DNA of 64,000 bases from Rhodococcus sp. 14-1411-2a. Lineage in GTDB: Bacteria; Actinomycetota; Actinomycetes; Mycobacteriales; Mycobacteriaceae. Positions 41,952-51,286 of this stretch are shown piece after piece. The translations under genes and the position numbers were made by a program. Position 1 is the stretch's first letter. Each line of letters begins with the position of its first letter. Below the pieces are notes generated by a model that saw nothing but the letters and a program-made list of their open reading frames with translations, ran no database searches and was not told the origin of the DNA. The stretch is from positions 186,001 through 250,000 of the forward strand of contig NZ_NPGA01000009.1 of NCBI RefSeq assembly GCF_002259485.1, given 5' to 3'.

Positions 41952-43097
41952 ATGACCGTTCTCGATGCCCCACGGGGGCTCCACAACGTCGTTGTCACCA
42001 CCACATCCATCGGAGATGTTCGCGGCGACGAAGGTTTCTATCACTACCGCCAGTACTCGGCGATCGACATCGCGCTACACCTGACCTTCGAGGACGCGTG
42101 GTTCCTCATGGTCGAAGGTCGGCTGCCGGACGATTTCGAGCGCGCCGAATTCCTGAGTACAGTGGCACCGCTGCGAATATTGCCGGAGGCCGTGGCAGCT
42201 GCGGTGAGAACGGTGGCGCAATCGGGTCCCGAGCAACCCCTCTTTGCGCTACGGACGGTGTTGTCGGGGCTGGCAGGCGCACTACCCCTCTACGAGTCGT
42301 CGGAATCGGACAAGCGTGTGACCGCGCTACGTCTGTGCGCGAGGACGCCGACCATTCTGGCTGCCGTACACAGGATTCGGACCGGCAAAGAACCCGTGGA
42401 ACCGCGCGAGGATCTGACCACCGCGCAGAACTGGTTGTTCATGATCACCGGACAGGTGCCCGACGCCGATCGTGCCCGAGCGATCGATCGATATCTCACC
42501 GCCACGATCGATCACGGGTTCAACGCGTCGACGTTCACTGCGCGAGTTGTGGCGTCGACAGGTTCGGACATCGCATCCGCAGTGTGTGCTGCCATCGGTG
42601 CCTTCGCTGGTCCGTTGCACGGAGGTGCCCCGGATCGCGCTCTCGACGGGCTGGACGAGATCGCCGACGTCGATTCCGCGGACGCCTGGGCGCGAGCGAA
42701 AATCTCTGCAGGCGAACGCATCATGGGCTTCGGGCACCCGGTGTACCGAACCGACGATCCCCGATCGGTGATGCTGCGCGAAACTGCGCAGGAGTTGGGC
42801 GGGGAGCTCATCGACAAGGCTGTTCAGGTCGAGAAGGTCATCACCGCTGCGCTCGCCGATCTGAAACCGGATCGAAAGCTGTACGCCAACGTGGAGTACT
42901 ACGCCGGTGTCGTGATGGAGCTCTGCGGAATTCCTCGGTCGATGTTCACGCCCACCTTCGCCTGCAGTCGGATGGTCGGGTGGTGTGCCAACATCGTCGA
43001 GCAGTCACATGACAGCAAGATCATTCGCCCGATCGCTCGCTACGACGGCCCAGTGCCTTCGGCAGTGGTGCGGTCGAGTGCCACCCAGGGCACCTGA
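41952..43097 (+). CDS. citrate/2-methylcitrate synthase-like protein
   Basis: A 381-residue citrate synthase fold with the usual blocks: GDVRGDEGFYHYRQYSAIDIA, LHGGAPDRALDGLDEI, IMGFGHPVYRTDDPRS, and CGIPRSMFTPTFACSRMVGWCANIVEQ near the end. Catalytic His and Asp are present in the GFGHPVY and MFTPTF regions. It is shorter than typical actinobacterial primary citrate synthase and may be a methylcitrate or second citrate synthase. The start follows AAAGGAG. Confidence 0.85.
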   Translation: MTVLDAPRGLHNVVVTTTSIGDVRGDEGFYHYRQYSAIDIALHLTFEDAWFLMVEGRLPDDFERAEFLSTVAPLRILPEAVAAAVRTVAQSGPEQPLFALRTVLSGLAGALPLYESSESDKRVTALRLCARTPTILAAVHRIRTGKEPVEPREDLTTAQNWLFMITGQVPDADRARAIDRYLTATIDHGFNASTFTARVVASTGSDIASAVCAAIGAFAGPLHGGAPDRALDGLDEIADVDSADAWARAKISAGERIMGFGHPVYRTDDPRSVMLRETAQELGGELIDKAVQVEKVITAALADLKPDRKLYANVEYYAGVVMELCGIPRSMFTPTFACSRMVGWCANIVEQSHDSKIIRPIARYDGPVPSAVVRSSATQGT

Positions 43098-43161
43098 TCA
43101 CGCCACTGCGGCGGAGCCGCACCACGGTGTGCCATCATGATCATGCGCCGGTGCGCGCAGC

Positions 43162-43219
43162 GGCGGTGGGGCTCGCCGTAACCGAACCTCGGTCTTCGGA
43201 CCGACAACAGTCCCTGTCT
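43162..43219 (+). ncRNA. fluoride riboswitch candidate (crcB motif)
   Basis: In the leader of two crcB genes, a GGCGGTGGGGCTCGCC stem is followed by TAACCGAACC, a TCGGTC-TTCG-GACCGA hairpin and CAACAGTCCCTGTC. This order and the 3' segment resemble actinobacterial crcB-motif riboswitches (a first stem, AACCG loop, second stem, and a conserved CUCCUGUC-like end). The first loop reads GGTGG where the consensus has GATGG. It ends 36 bases before the first crcB start. Confidence 0.65.
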
Positions 43220-43254
43220 CGGCACTCGCATGTCCGCAGATAGGGAGCAGGTTG

Positions 43255-43755
43255 ATGAACAATTTCCACGAGACGCACGGCGCTACCGCCGATGGGTCCC
43301 TGCCGGTCGACCCCGACAGCCCGGCCCCTTCCCGCCCAGTGCATGCCCAACCAGCCGCTATTGCGGCCGTAGCCCTCGGCGGCCTGGTAGGTACCGGTGT
43401 TCGATACGCGGCCGAGACCGCGTATCCGCCCAATTCGGGTCCGTTCCCTTTTACCACTCTCGTCATCAACCTCACCGGAGCTTTCGTCCTCGGGATGCTG
43501 TTGGAGCGTCTTGCGCTCTCCGGCCCTGACGAGGGCTGGCGACGCCGAATCCGATTGTGTATCGGCACCGGGGTACTCGGCTCGTACACCACCTACAGCT
43601 CCTTTGCTCTCGAGACCGTGGAACTGCTGCAAGATCACCGGGTGTTGGCGGCCGCGTTGTACATGACCGTCAGTGTGGTCGTCGGTACGTTCGCAGCCGG
43701 GGCAGGCATAGTTCTCGCGCAACGGTTCGGTGCCCACACGGAGGACAAGCGATGA
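43255..43755 (+). CDS. crcB: fluoride channel subunit CrcB/Fluc
   Basis: A 166-residue protein with four membrane segments after a 35-residue polar N-terminus. Signature parts are GLVGTGVRYAAE, VINLTGAFVLGML and GVLGSYTTYSSFALETV. CrcB proteins form dimeric channels that let fluoride leave the cell. ATG at 43255 is chosen; TTG at 43252 is in frame. Its stop overlaps the second crcB start, so both subunits are made together, as in heterodimeric Fluc pairs. Confidence 0.92.
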   Translation: MNNFHETHGATADGSLPVDPDSPAPSRPVHAQPAAIAAVALGGLVGTGVRYAAETAYPPNSGPFPFTTLVINLTGAFVLGMLLERLALSGPDEGWRRRIRLCIGTGVLGSYTTYSSFALETVELLQDHRVLAAALYMTVSVVVGTFAAGAGIVLAQRFGAHTEDKR

Positions 43756-44120
43756 TCGCACTGTGGGTCGTTCTCGCCGGAAGTGCCGGGGCAGTGAGCA
43801 GATTCGTGCTCGACGGCGTCATCCGAACGCGACTGAAGACCGAATTCCCCTACGCCACAGTGCTGATCAACGTCACCGGATCGGCCGTACTCGGCATCGT
43901 GGCGGGGTTGGTGATGTTTCGGTCTGCACCTGACCAGGTGCAGGCAATTATCGGTGTCGGGTTCTGCGGTGGTTTCACCACTTTCAGCACCGCAAGTGTG
44001 GAGACCATCCGCCTGCTCGAACGCCGCCGCTACGGGCTCGCCGCGTCCAACGCCATCGGCACGGCGCTCGCCACCACTGCGGTCGTCGGTGTCGCGATGA
44101 TCGCGACGGCGTACATCTGA
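43752..44120 (+). CDS. crcB: fluoride channel subunit CrcB/Fluc
   Basis: A 122-residue CrcB with four membrane segments: GSAGAVSRFVLD, VLINVTGSAVLGIVAG, GFCGGFTTFSTASVETI. It overlaps the first crcB in ATGA. Tandem crcB genes in Gram-positive bacteria often encode two complementary subunits. The USP gene follows after 43 bases and may be read on the same transcript. Confidence 0.92.
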   Translation: MIALWVVLAGSAGAVSRFVLDGVIRTRLKTEFPYATVLINVTGSAVLGIVAGLVMFRSAPDQVQAIIGVGFCGGFTTFSTASVETIRLLERRRYGLAASNAIGTALATTAVVGVAMIATAYI

Positions 44121-44163
44121 TGAGGGCGCATGTTCGTTCTGCAGTGCACGATTCGAGGAGGCA

Positions 44164-44667
44164 ATGATGTCCGGTTCAGACCACCACCGACGCAGCGCGG
44201 TAGAGCACATCGACGGACCGGACGGTGGTCCCCATACCCACAAGTGCCCGCTGGTGGTCGGTTACGACGGCGGCGACATCTCGCATCACGCACTGACGTG
44301 GTCGCTGCAGTTCGCATCGGGGATCGGAGGATCGGTGCATGTCGTACACGTGATCGACCTAGCCGACACACCCGTCGACCCCGACTCGGAGACGTACGAA
44401 GAGGACACCGAGGCCCAGGCAGGGCGCGAACGTGAACGTGCAACCGAGGCACTCGACCGAGCCGACGTTCCATGGACCTACGATGCGGTCTACGGAACTC
44501 CCGGCGGCGCACTGGAATCATTCGGACGGAAGTACGACGCGTCGATGATTGTCCTGGGTGCGTCCGGCGGCGGTTTCGGTTCGGTACTACGCAGATTGGG
44601 CGGCGAGTCCGCAGCCGACAACCTTGCTCGACACTGCGGTCGGCCGGTTCTGACAGTGCCCGCTTGA
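44164..44667 (+). CDS. universal stress protein
   Basis: A 167-residue UspA protein: PLVVGYDGGDISHHAL opens the domain after a polar N-terminal tail, and the nucleotide loop reads GASGGGFGSVLRRLGGES. ATG at 44164 or 44167 are both possible, with a GAGGAGG sequence just upstream. It is the fourth UspA-domain gene here, placed after the fluoride channels. 44668-44869 holds no feature I can support. Confidence 0.85.
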   Translation: MMSGSDHHRRSAVEHIDGPDGGPHTHKCPLVVGYDGGDISHHALTWSLQFASGIGGSVHVVHVIDLADTPVDPDSETYEEDTEAQAGRERERATEALDRADVPWTYDAVYGTPGGALESFGRKYDASMIVLGASGGGFGSVLRRLGGESAADNLARHCGRPVLTVPA

Positions 44668-44869
44668 CTCAGCTGAACCGTTTCGGCCCCTGACTCGACG
44701 AGCGCGTCCAGATCGTTGTTCGACCCGTGCTGGACCCGAACGGTGGCCTCGATTCACAGTGCTCTATCCGGACTCGGCACCGGCCTTCACGTAGTCTTGA
44801 TCGATTTCCGAGAGCGAGACAGTCGAGTCACTGATAGGTCCTGAACCAACCTGAGCGAAGGCCGAATGA

Positions 44870-45205
44870 TCACAGACTCTTGATTTTTGCGAACGGGTAG
44901 CTGCCCACGAGTACGACGATGAAGACATAGCCCGCCAGACCGAGTAACTCCCACGTCGTTCTGTCGCGTTGGAAGTCGGTGAAGATCCAAAACAGTGGAG
45001 CCAGCAGCAAAGTAGCGGCAGCGACGCCGCAGACCACGAATATCCTGTTCGCCCGTGCACGCAGGTGCGGCGTGGTCTTCACTCGGTCCGGCACGTCGCG
45101 GCCGTAGTAGTCGACGTGGAGCGCCTTTCCTCGAAAGCCGACTGCAGCGCCGTATGCGAACGCGCAAACTCCGACCATCAGCAAGAGCGCAAGTACCGTG
45201 TTCAC
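44870..45205 (-). CDS. membrane protein, unknown
   Basis: A 111-residue protein with three hydrophobic segments (VLALLLMVGVCAFAYGAAVG, RIFVVCGVAAATLLLAPLFWIF, LLGLAGYVFIVVLVGSYPF). No family is recognised. It follows another membrane gene with three bases between them, so the two are one operon. Function is unknown. Confidence 0.6.
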   Translation of the reverse strand: MNTVLALLLMVGVCAFAYGAAVGFRGKALHVDYYGRDVPDRVKTTPHLRARANRIFVVCGVAAATLLLAPLFWIFTDFQRDRTTWELLGLAGYVFIVVLVGSYPFAKIKSL

Positions 45206-45208
45206 GGA

Positions 45209-45655
45209 TCACTGCTCCGTTGCAGCTCGACCCGACTTGGACAGCGATCTGTAGTTGCGAATCGTGTTGACACACAACCATCCGGTAACGATGGGGGCGA
45301 AGAAGCCGAGTGCCAGTCCCTCGCCCATCAGCGAGATCACGACGACTGTAAACCCGATGAGAGTGACACCCAGCAAATCGATTTTTCGGCCGATGGACGA
45401 ACCCGAGGTCGCTACGATGCCCGGAAAGCGCGGCGAGTCGACAAGAATCCGTATCGCAGTTACGCACGCAATCAGTCCTGCAACGACCATGAATGCGAAC
45501 ACAATCGTTCCACTCCAACCGATCTCGGCCCAGTTCAGCCGCGGCTCGAACAACCCGCGAAAAAAGGCCTCGAGTATCGGGACCGACGCGAAGTAACCCA
45601 GGTACAGCAACACGATGGGTCCTGCCAGACCTGCAGTCGTCCGCCGATTCACCAT
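45209..45655 (-). CDS. membrane protein, unknown
   Basis: A 148-residue protein with about four hydrophobic segments (AGPIVLLYLGYFASVPIL, SGTIVFAFMVVAGLIACVTAI, KIDLLGVTLIGFTVVVISLM, GLALGFFAPIVTGWLCV). No family is recognised. ATG at 45655 is chosen over the TTG at 45670. It is coupled to the membrane gene at 44870-45205. Confidence 0.6.
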   Translation of the reverse strand: MVNRRTTAGLAGPIVLLYLGYFASVPILEAFFRGLFEPRLNWAEIGWSGTIVFAFMVVAGLIACVTAIRILVDSPRFPGIVATSGSSIGRKIDLLGVTLIGFTVVVISLMGEGLALGFFAPIVTGWLCVNTIRNYRSLSKSGRAATEQ

Positions 45656-45679
45656 ACCGAACGGTATCAAACGGCTCGG

Positions 45680-46252
45680 CTAGAAGCTCGAAAGCAAATC
45701 CTCCGTCACGACGACAGTCGCGAATTCCCCGTGCAGGTTTGTCGCAGTCATGGCCGACAACGTCGCCGCGGGCACCGTGGTTCCGTCGAGTGCGAGGCGA
45801 TCGAAGGTGTGTGTGGCGTCGATGACGAAGTAGGTGTCGTAACCGAGATTGCCCGCCATGCGCGCGGTGGTCTCGCAACAGTGATTGGTGGTGATCCCGC
45901 AGATCACCACCTGGTCGATGCCCTCTGCGCGTAGCCAGGCGTCGAGATCCGGCGTGCCGTAGAAGCTCGAATTGACCCGTTTGCTGATCAGCAGATCCGG
46001 AGCTCCTTCGATGACGTCTTTGAACGCATGCCCCGCACCGGTAGGAGACAATGGCGACACCGGGTTGTCGGAGTCGTGTCGAACGAACACGATCGGCCAC
46101 GCCTTCGACCTCCACACCCGTAGAAGCGCAGCAATATTGGCTTCGCACGACGGATTGTCCCGCGGGCCCCAGAATTCGGAATCGTCGAATCCAGCCTGCA
46201 CGTCGACGACGATCAGAGCAGGCCGTTCGAGGCGTATCGGCGGTGCGTTCAT
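45680..46252 (-). CDS. isochorismatase-family hydrolase
   Basis: A 190-residue cysteine hydrolase of the isochorismatase/nicotinamidase fold. The aspartate is D17 in LIVVDVQAGF, the lysine in LISKRVNSSFYGT, and the cysteine in CGITTNHCCETTARMAGN. ATG at 46252 starts the fold; the longer frame is not homologous. The substrate could be an amide or an isochorismate-like ether. The gap 46253-46509 holds no feature I can support. Confidence 0.85.
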   Translation of the reverse strand: MNAPPIRLERPALIVVDVQAGFDDSEFWGPRDNPSCEANIAALLRVWRSKAWPIVFVRHDSDNPVSPLSPTGAGHAFKDVIEGAPDLLISKRVNSSFYGTPDLDAWLRAEGIDQVVICGITTNHCCETTARMAGNLGYDTYFVIDATHTFDRLALDGTTVPAATLSAMTATNLHGEFATVVVTEDLLSSF

Positions 46253-46509
46253 GCTGTTCAGGCTAACCTCCGAAAGTCGTCGAGACCACAATGCCGGGTG
46301 GCCCCTTACCCACCCTCGTTCTCGTTCGATCAGCACACGGTAGTGCACTGTGCGGTGTGCGCCGTACTCCGTGAATTGTACTGAGCTGCACTGTGAACGG
46401 GTGAATACCCGGGACGCTGCTCACCACGCGGGAGAAGGACCGGAAAACCGCCGGCCGCGGCACGTGCTCGCCTCGAACGAAAACTACCTACTACCCGGCA
46501 ACCGATTCA

Positions 46510-46983
46510 CTACTCGATCAGGTCGAATTCCCAGTTCATGCGTTGGATCTCCAGATCCACCAGCCGGATCTGTCTGGCGATATCGTCTGCAGTAGAGCGC
46601 AATTCGGCGACCGGAAGGGCTGCGACATACACCAACTCCGACCGCAGCTGTCGCGGACCGTACCGACGCTCCTGCTCACGTCCCGACGCGGCGTCCGCTG
46701 CTGCGGAGATCGCCCTGTGACGCATCCGCAGCACGTCACGGGACGCGAGTGCGTCGGTAATTGTTCCGTCCCGCATCGTCGCGGCGCTGTTCGTCCGGTT
46801 GATCCTGCGAATGAGGACCTCGAGACGGTCGAGCACAGTTGTGTACTCCAACAACAGAATCGACGCATCTTCGGCCGGTGATTCACCGTCCTGATGGCGG
46901 GCGTTCGCCAGAATCCGAACGTTCAGATGTTCGGTGCGCTTGATCAGTTCCCCTCGTTCAGCGAGGGCCTCGGCAAGCTTCAT
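46510..46983 (-). CDS. DIP1984-family protein
   Basis: A 157-residue, almost wholly helical protein: KLAEALAERGELIKRTEHLNVRI, LEYTTVLDRLEVLIRRINRTNSAA, and the C-terminal ADDIARQIRLVDLEIQRMNWEFDL. This matches the DIP1984 family named after a Corynebacterium protein; its function is unknown. ATG at 46983 is preferred to the TTG upstream. Confidence 0.75.
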   Translation of the reverse strand: MKLAEALAERGELIKRTEHLNVRILANARHQDGESPAEDASILLLEYTTVLDRLEVLIRRINRTNSAATMRDGTITDALASRDVLRMRHRAISAAADAASGREQERRYGPRQLRSELVYVAALPVAELRSTADDIARQIRLVDLEIQRMNWEFDLIE

Positions 46984-47122
46984 GTTCTGCACCTCGGCGT
47001 TTCGAAACCGACGGTGGTGTGACTACGGGCGCTCATGCGCCTTTCGACGTGTCGAATGAGTTCATGGAACAACAAGTACCACAGTCTGCTTGGATGCGGA
47101 AGAGACGGTGTCAGTGGCGCAG

Positions 47123-47620
47123 CTATCCGAGATCGAGAAGAAGTCGTTTCAACAGGCCTGCAAGTTGGCGTCGCTCATCCGGATTCAACGATCCGAGCAG
47201 AGCTTCCTCGTTGGCCACGTGAGCGGGTAGCGCGGCATCCACTGCCGCGATCCCGGCCTGCGTCAATTGCACTATGACCACCCGACGATTGGTGGGGTCG
47301 ATCTCGCGTTCGACCAATCCCTTGTCGGTCAACCGATTCAAACGGTGCGTAACGGCACCCGACGTCACCATCGCGCTGTCCAGCAACTGCCCGACGGTGA
47401 GACGATGCGGAGACCCGGCGCGCCGGAGCGTTGCGATGAGATCGAATTCGCCTGGTTGCAAACCGAATTCGGCCAGTACAGCCTGCGTGCGCCTGTCCAG
47501 TACGGACGCCGCACGGCTGATACGGCCGATGACCTCCATCGGGTCGACATCCACATCAGGTCGCTCGGCCCGCCACTGCTGGACGATCCGATCCACTGCG
47601 TCGAGTGTCTCGTTCGACAT
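47123..47620 (-). CDS. MarR-family regulator
   Basis: A 165-residue MarR protein with a winged helix: GLQPGEFDLIATLRRAGSPHRL, DSAMVTSGAVTHRLNRLTDKGLVEREIDPTNRR. The gene is divergent from the EamA transporter gene, the probable target. The gap contains repeated TTCAA words (at about 47636, 47682 and 47702) that may form the operator. ATG at 47620 is chosen. Confidence 0.85.
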   Translation of the reverse strand: MSNETLDAVDRIVQQWRAERPDVDVDPMEVIGRISRAASVLDRRTQAVLAEFGLQPGEFDLIATLRRAGSPHRLTVGQLLDSAMVTSGAVTHRLNRLTDKGLVEREIDPTNRRVVIVQLTQAGIAAVDAALPAHVANEEALLGSLNPDERRQLAGLLKRLLLDLG

Positions 47621-47748
47621 CGAGCCAACCACCCTTCAATACTTCAGCGCTCAATTGTTTGACATTCTGCCACGTTCGTCCTACCGTTCAATGCTAGATA
47701 GTTCAACGTTAAGACATCTACTGACAGCGCACCAGAGATGAGCTCCCG

Positions 47749-48693
47749 ATGCGTACACCTCGCATGCAGACACACCCAACCGATGCTCGACGCCTCCGCG
47801 CGCCCGACGTCGCCCCCTCGACTCTCGGATTGACGGCCGCTGCCGCACTCGCTCCCATCCTCTGGGGCACGACTTACCTGGTGACCACCGAACTCCTTCC
47901 TCCCGACCGGCCGATGACCGCCAGCGTGCTGCGCGCGGTACCCGCGGGGCTCCTTCTGCTGCTCATCGCTCCGGGCATTCCCGCAAAGGGATGGAGACTG
48001 AAGACCGCGACCCTCGGTGTACTCAACATCGGGTTGTTCTTTCCGATGCTGTTCGTGGCGGCCTACCGGCTACCCGGTGGAATTGCCGCCGTCGTGGGGT
48101 CCTCGCAGCCGCTTGTGATCGTGGCGATATCGGTGATCTTCGGTTGGGGACGAACGCGGCCCGTCCAGGTTGGATGGTCCGCGCTGGCCGTCGTCGGGGT
48201 TGCGCTGACGGCTGTGTCCGGAACGATCCGACTCGATGCCATCGGCCTCGCCGCCGCAGTGGTCGGAGCCGTCAGCATGGCAATCGGTGTCGCCCTCACC
48301 AAGCGCTGGGGTGTGCCACCCGATAACAGCCCGCTCAATTCCACTGCGTGGCAACTGATTATCGGCGGAGTGGTCATCTCGCCACTGATTCCGATCGTCG
48401 ACGAAGGGCAGTGGGCACTGGATGCCGAGGCTGCAATCGGCTACACCTGGCTCGCAGTGGTGGGCGGCGCGTTGGCCTACTCACTGTGGTTTCGCGGTGC
48501 CCGCGCTCTCCCCAGTGCCAATGTCACACTCCTCGGCGTGCTGAGTCCGCTGACTGCAGCAGTCATCGGATGGATAGTGCTGGGACAGAGCATGACCGGG
48601 GTTCAGTGCGTCGGCTTCGGAATCGCGCTCGTGGGTTCGATAGCCGGACAGTTCGTCACGACACACCCACCGCGATCGGTGGCGTTGAGGTAG
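47749..48693 (+). CDS. EamA/DMT-family exporter
   Basis: A 314-residue transporter with ten membrane segments in two EamA repeats; the first starts AAALAPILWGTTYLVTTELLP, the second AAVVGAVSMAIGVALTKRWG. DMT exporters move metabolites or toxic amines out of the cell. It is divergent from the MarR gene. ATG at 47749 or 47764 are possible starts. A strong stem-loop follows the stop. Confidence 0.85.
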   Translation: MRTPRMQTHPTDARRLRAPDVAPSTLGLTAAAALAPILWGTTYLVTTELLPPDRPMTASVLRAVPAGLLLLLIAPGIPAKGWRLKTATLGVLNIGLFFPMLFVAAYRLPGGIAAVVGSSQPLVIVAISVIFGWGRTRPVQVGWSALAVVGVALTAVSGTIRLDAIGLAAAVVGAVSMAIGVALTKRWGVPPDNSPLNSTAWQLIIGGVVISPLIPIVDEGQWALDAEAAIGYTWLAVVGGALAYSLWFRGARALPSANVTLLGVLSPLTAAVIGWIVLGQSMTGVQCVGFGIALVGSIAGQFVTTHPPRSVALR

Positions 48694-48699
48694 AGAAAA

Positions 48700-48736
48700 G
48701 TCCCGGGCAGGAGTTCGTGAGAACTTCCGCCCGGGA
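48700..48736. terminator. bidirectional terminator-like stem-loop
   Basis: GTCCCGGGC-GGAGTTC pairs with GAACTTCC-GCCCGGGAC around a GTGA tetraloop, in the gap between convergent genes. The stem is long and nearly perfect. Confidence 0.8.
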
Positions 48737-48753
48737 CGATTGCGACGCGTGGT

Positions 48754-50040
48754 CTAGCGAGTCATAAGTTCGTAGACCAGCACACCGGAGAGCGACAGGA
48801 TGGAGAGGAATCCGAGGACACCGAGTGCGTTCTTCCACCACGTGTTTCGGAGGTCTCCCATCAGTTGGCGATTGTTGCTCATGACGTAGAGCAAGAAGCC
48901 GAGGAATGGGGCCACCAGCACGGTCAGAGCCTGGGCGACGATGATCAGTTGGATCGGCGACGAGGTGAACATGATGGTGATCGCCAAACCGAACGCCAGG
49001 ATTGCAGCGCAGGTCACCTTCGCCGTAGGGGTACCGGGCGATGCTCCCCGGCCCAACGCGTCGGAGAGCATGGTTCCTCCGGCCGTGGCATTGGCCACCA
49101 TCGAGGAGAAGGCCGCTCCCGACAGTCCGAGGGCGAAGATGGTCGAACCGATCGGACCTGCAATGGGTTCGAATATTTTCGCCAGTCCGACCAAGCTGGT
49201 CGCTTCGGCATTCTGGCTCTCGAGTACCGCAGCGGCCACGACGATGACGAGCGCTGTCATGATGCCGGGGGCGACGATGCCGGGAATCGTGTCGGCAATG
49301 GAGGTTTGACGGTATTCGCCTCTGGTCCGGCCCCGTTCGTGGATGCCGTACGAGGTGAAGAACGCTGCGTTGAGTGAGAAGTTGGTGCCGACGAGCGCGA
49401 CGATGAGCAGCAAGCTTCCCGAAGGGGCGCTGGGCATCACGCCGTCGAGAGCCATGTACCAGTCCGGCTTCGCGATGACCGCGCTGATGATGAAGGCGGC
49501 ACCGAGGAGTCCGACGATGACGAGCAGCACTCGCTCGACTATGCGATAGACGTTGCGAAACAACAGGATCAGCGCCACGAATGCCGTGCAGGCAATCGTC
49601 CAGATCAACGGGGATCCGCCGAATACCATCGACAGCCCGAGTCCGGATCCGACGGCATTGCCGACCGAGAAGCACAGGGTGATGATGAAGACCCCGAAGC
49701 CGGCAGCGACGCCGACGCGGTGTCCGAGGATGTCTTTGACCGAACTGATCAACGACGTCGGCGTCCGTATTCCCAGACGCACGCTCATATCGGCGTACAC
49801 GAGCATGAACACCGTCGAGAGCACGACGACCCAGATCAACGCGTAGCCGTACTTGCTACCGGCCTCGACCGCACTGGCCAGGTTGCCGGGGCCGAATTGC
49901 CAGGCGCCGGCGATGAAGGCGGGACCCGCCATGGCCAGCGTGCTCAGGACTGTCTTCCATCGACTCGACATGGCAGGCGGTCCATCAGCGGTGATGGTGG
50001 ACGCGGCTGGTGCCACTGGGGTCGTGCGGGGTTGACTCAT
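48754..50040 (-). CDS. Nramp-related transporter with altered metal site
   Basis: A 428-residue Nramp-fold protein with about eleven membrane segments. The first conserved motif reads FGPGNLASAVEAGSKYGYA; canonical Nramps have DPGN, so the metal-binding aspartate is glycine here. In helix 6 the canonical MPH is missing (VGTNFSLNAAFFTSYG). Transition-metal transport by the usual site is therefore unlikely. The gene is next to a DapA-family aldolase under apparent LacI control, so an organic substrate is possible. ATG at 50040 is chosen. Confidence 0.75.
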   Translation of the reverse strand: MSQPRTTPVAPAASTITADGPPAMSSRWKTVLSTLAMAGPAFIAGAWQFGPGNLASAVEAGSKYGYALIWVVVLSTVFMLVYADMSVRLGIRTPTSLISSVKDILGHRVGVAAGFGVFIITLCFSVGNAVGSGLGLSMVFGGSPLIWTIACTAFVALILLFRNVYRIVERVLLVIVGLLGAAFIISAVIAKPDWYMALDGVMPSAPSGSLLLIVALVGTNFSLNAAFFTSYGIHERGRTRGEYRQTSIADTIPGIVAPGIMTALVIVVAAAVLESQNAEATSLVGLAKIFEPIAGPIGSTIFALGLSGAAFSSMVANATAGGTMLSDALGRGASPGTPTAKVTCAAILAFGLAITIMFTSSPIQLIIVAQALTVLVAPFLGFLLYVMSNNRQLMGDLRNTWWKNALGVLGFLSILSLSGVLVYELMTR

Positions 50041-50221
50041 GACGAGCCTTTCTGGTGACGCTCCGTACTCGCTACTAGAGGCAGTGTGCCCTCGGCTCGA
50101 CGCGGTGGGGAGCGGATACGAAAAGTACGAGCGAAGGTCGGTGTGCGGCATCGATGGCCGGACGAAGATGGCCACCGATGCCGACCGAGTGATCTGACGC
50201 GGTCTGTCCCTGCGAAGGAAC

Positions 50222-51163
50222 TCAGACCAGCGCGGGTACTACCGAACCGAGGTTCGCGGAATCGAGTGCCGCCGCGATCTCTTCGTGAGCGCCTGCGGCG
50301 AGTGGCAGCAGCGGCGAGCGGACGGTGGCGTGCTCGAGGATGCCGCGATGGACCAGGCCTTCCTTGAGCGCGACGGTGCCCTCCATGTGAGATCCGCGGT
50401 GATAGACGTTGGCGGTGACGGGCAGCAGACGGTCGTGGATGGCGCGTGCGGCCGGGTAGTCCTTGGCCTTGCCTGCGGCAATGAGCTCGACGAGGGGTTC
50501 GGGAGCCAGGCCGCCGTAGCCGACGAGGAGGCCGTCGACGTCGAACATGGTGTGCAGCAGGTATTCGTCGTGGCAGCTGAGGATCTGCAGGTCCGGGTTC
50601 TCCCTACGTAGAACCGGGATCTCACGGTCCCAACGGCGCATGTTCCGAACGCCGTTCTTGGTTGCGAAAACGCCCTCCTGAGCGGCAATTTCGAGCTGGG
50701 TGTCGAGGTTGTACGTCGCCTTGGTGACGTCCGGGTACTGGAACAGGATCAGAGGCAAGCCCGATCCTTCGTACAGTGCGCGGTACCGATCCTGCGGTGC
50801 GCCGTCCTGGTAGCCGAAACGCAGCCAACCGTGCGACGGGTACACCAGTCCGGCAGATGCACCGGCGTCGACCGCACGCTTGGCTTCTTCGACGGATACG
50901 GCAGTTCCTTCCCCGGTGATGCCGGCGATGATCGGAAGCTTTCCGTCGACCGAATCGCGGAAGGCACCGATCACCTTGGCCTGCTCGGCCTGGGTGAGGA
51001 ATGTGCCTTCACCCGCGTGACCGAGGACGACGAGACTCTTGACGCCGTCGACGCTGCCGAGCCAGGAACCGAGGCGCTGGATCGCGTCGTAGTCGACCTC
51101 ACCATCGCGAGTGAACGGCGTGATCGGTGCTGGGCTGAGTCCGCGGAGATCGAGTGAATTCAT
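50222..51163 (-). CDS. dihydrodipicolinate synthase (DapA)-family lyase
   Basis: A 313-residue class I aldolase-type barrel. The Schiff-base lysine is K169 in VFATKNGVRN and the catalytic tyrosine Y143 in LILFQYPDVT. The GTTGE motif of true DapA is replaced by GHAGEG. Catabolic members cleave or dehydrate sugar acids and hydroxyproline derivatives; this one is probably catabolic. The Nramp-like gene lies downstream in the same direction and the LacI gene is divergent. Confidence 0.85.
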   Translation of the reverse strand: MNSLDLRGLSPAPITPFTRDGEVDYDAIQRLGSWLGSVDGVKSLVVLGHAGEGTFLTQAEQAKVIGAFRDSVDGKLPIIAGITGEGTAVSVEEAKRAVDAGASAGLVYPSHGWLRFGYQDGAPQDRYRALYEGSGLPLILFQYPDVTKATYNLDTQLEIAAQEGVFATKNGVRNMRRWDREIPVLRRENPDLQILSCHDEYLLHTMFDVDGLLVGYGGLAPEPLVELIAAGKAKDYPAARAIHDRLLPVTANVYHRGSHMEGTVALKEGLVHRGILEHATVRSPLLPLAAGAHEEIAAALDSANLGSVVPALV

Positions 51164-51286
51164 GTTGTCGTCCTTCTCGAGATTCTGATGGGAACGTTGT
51201 CGGGAACGTTTGCATCACGCTAAACCGCTCGCCGCCGATGTGTCAACCATCACTTTGAAGATCGGGGGTGACAGGCATCGCATGGT

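Noticed and set aside
44787-46148. 453-codon minus-strand open frame
   Set aside because: It runs through three clearer genes in another frame of the same strand and lacks any family pattern.
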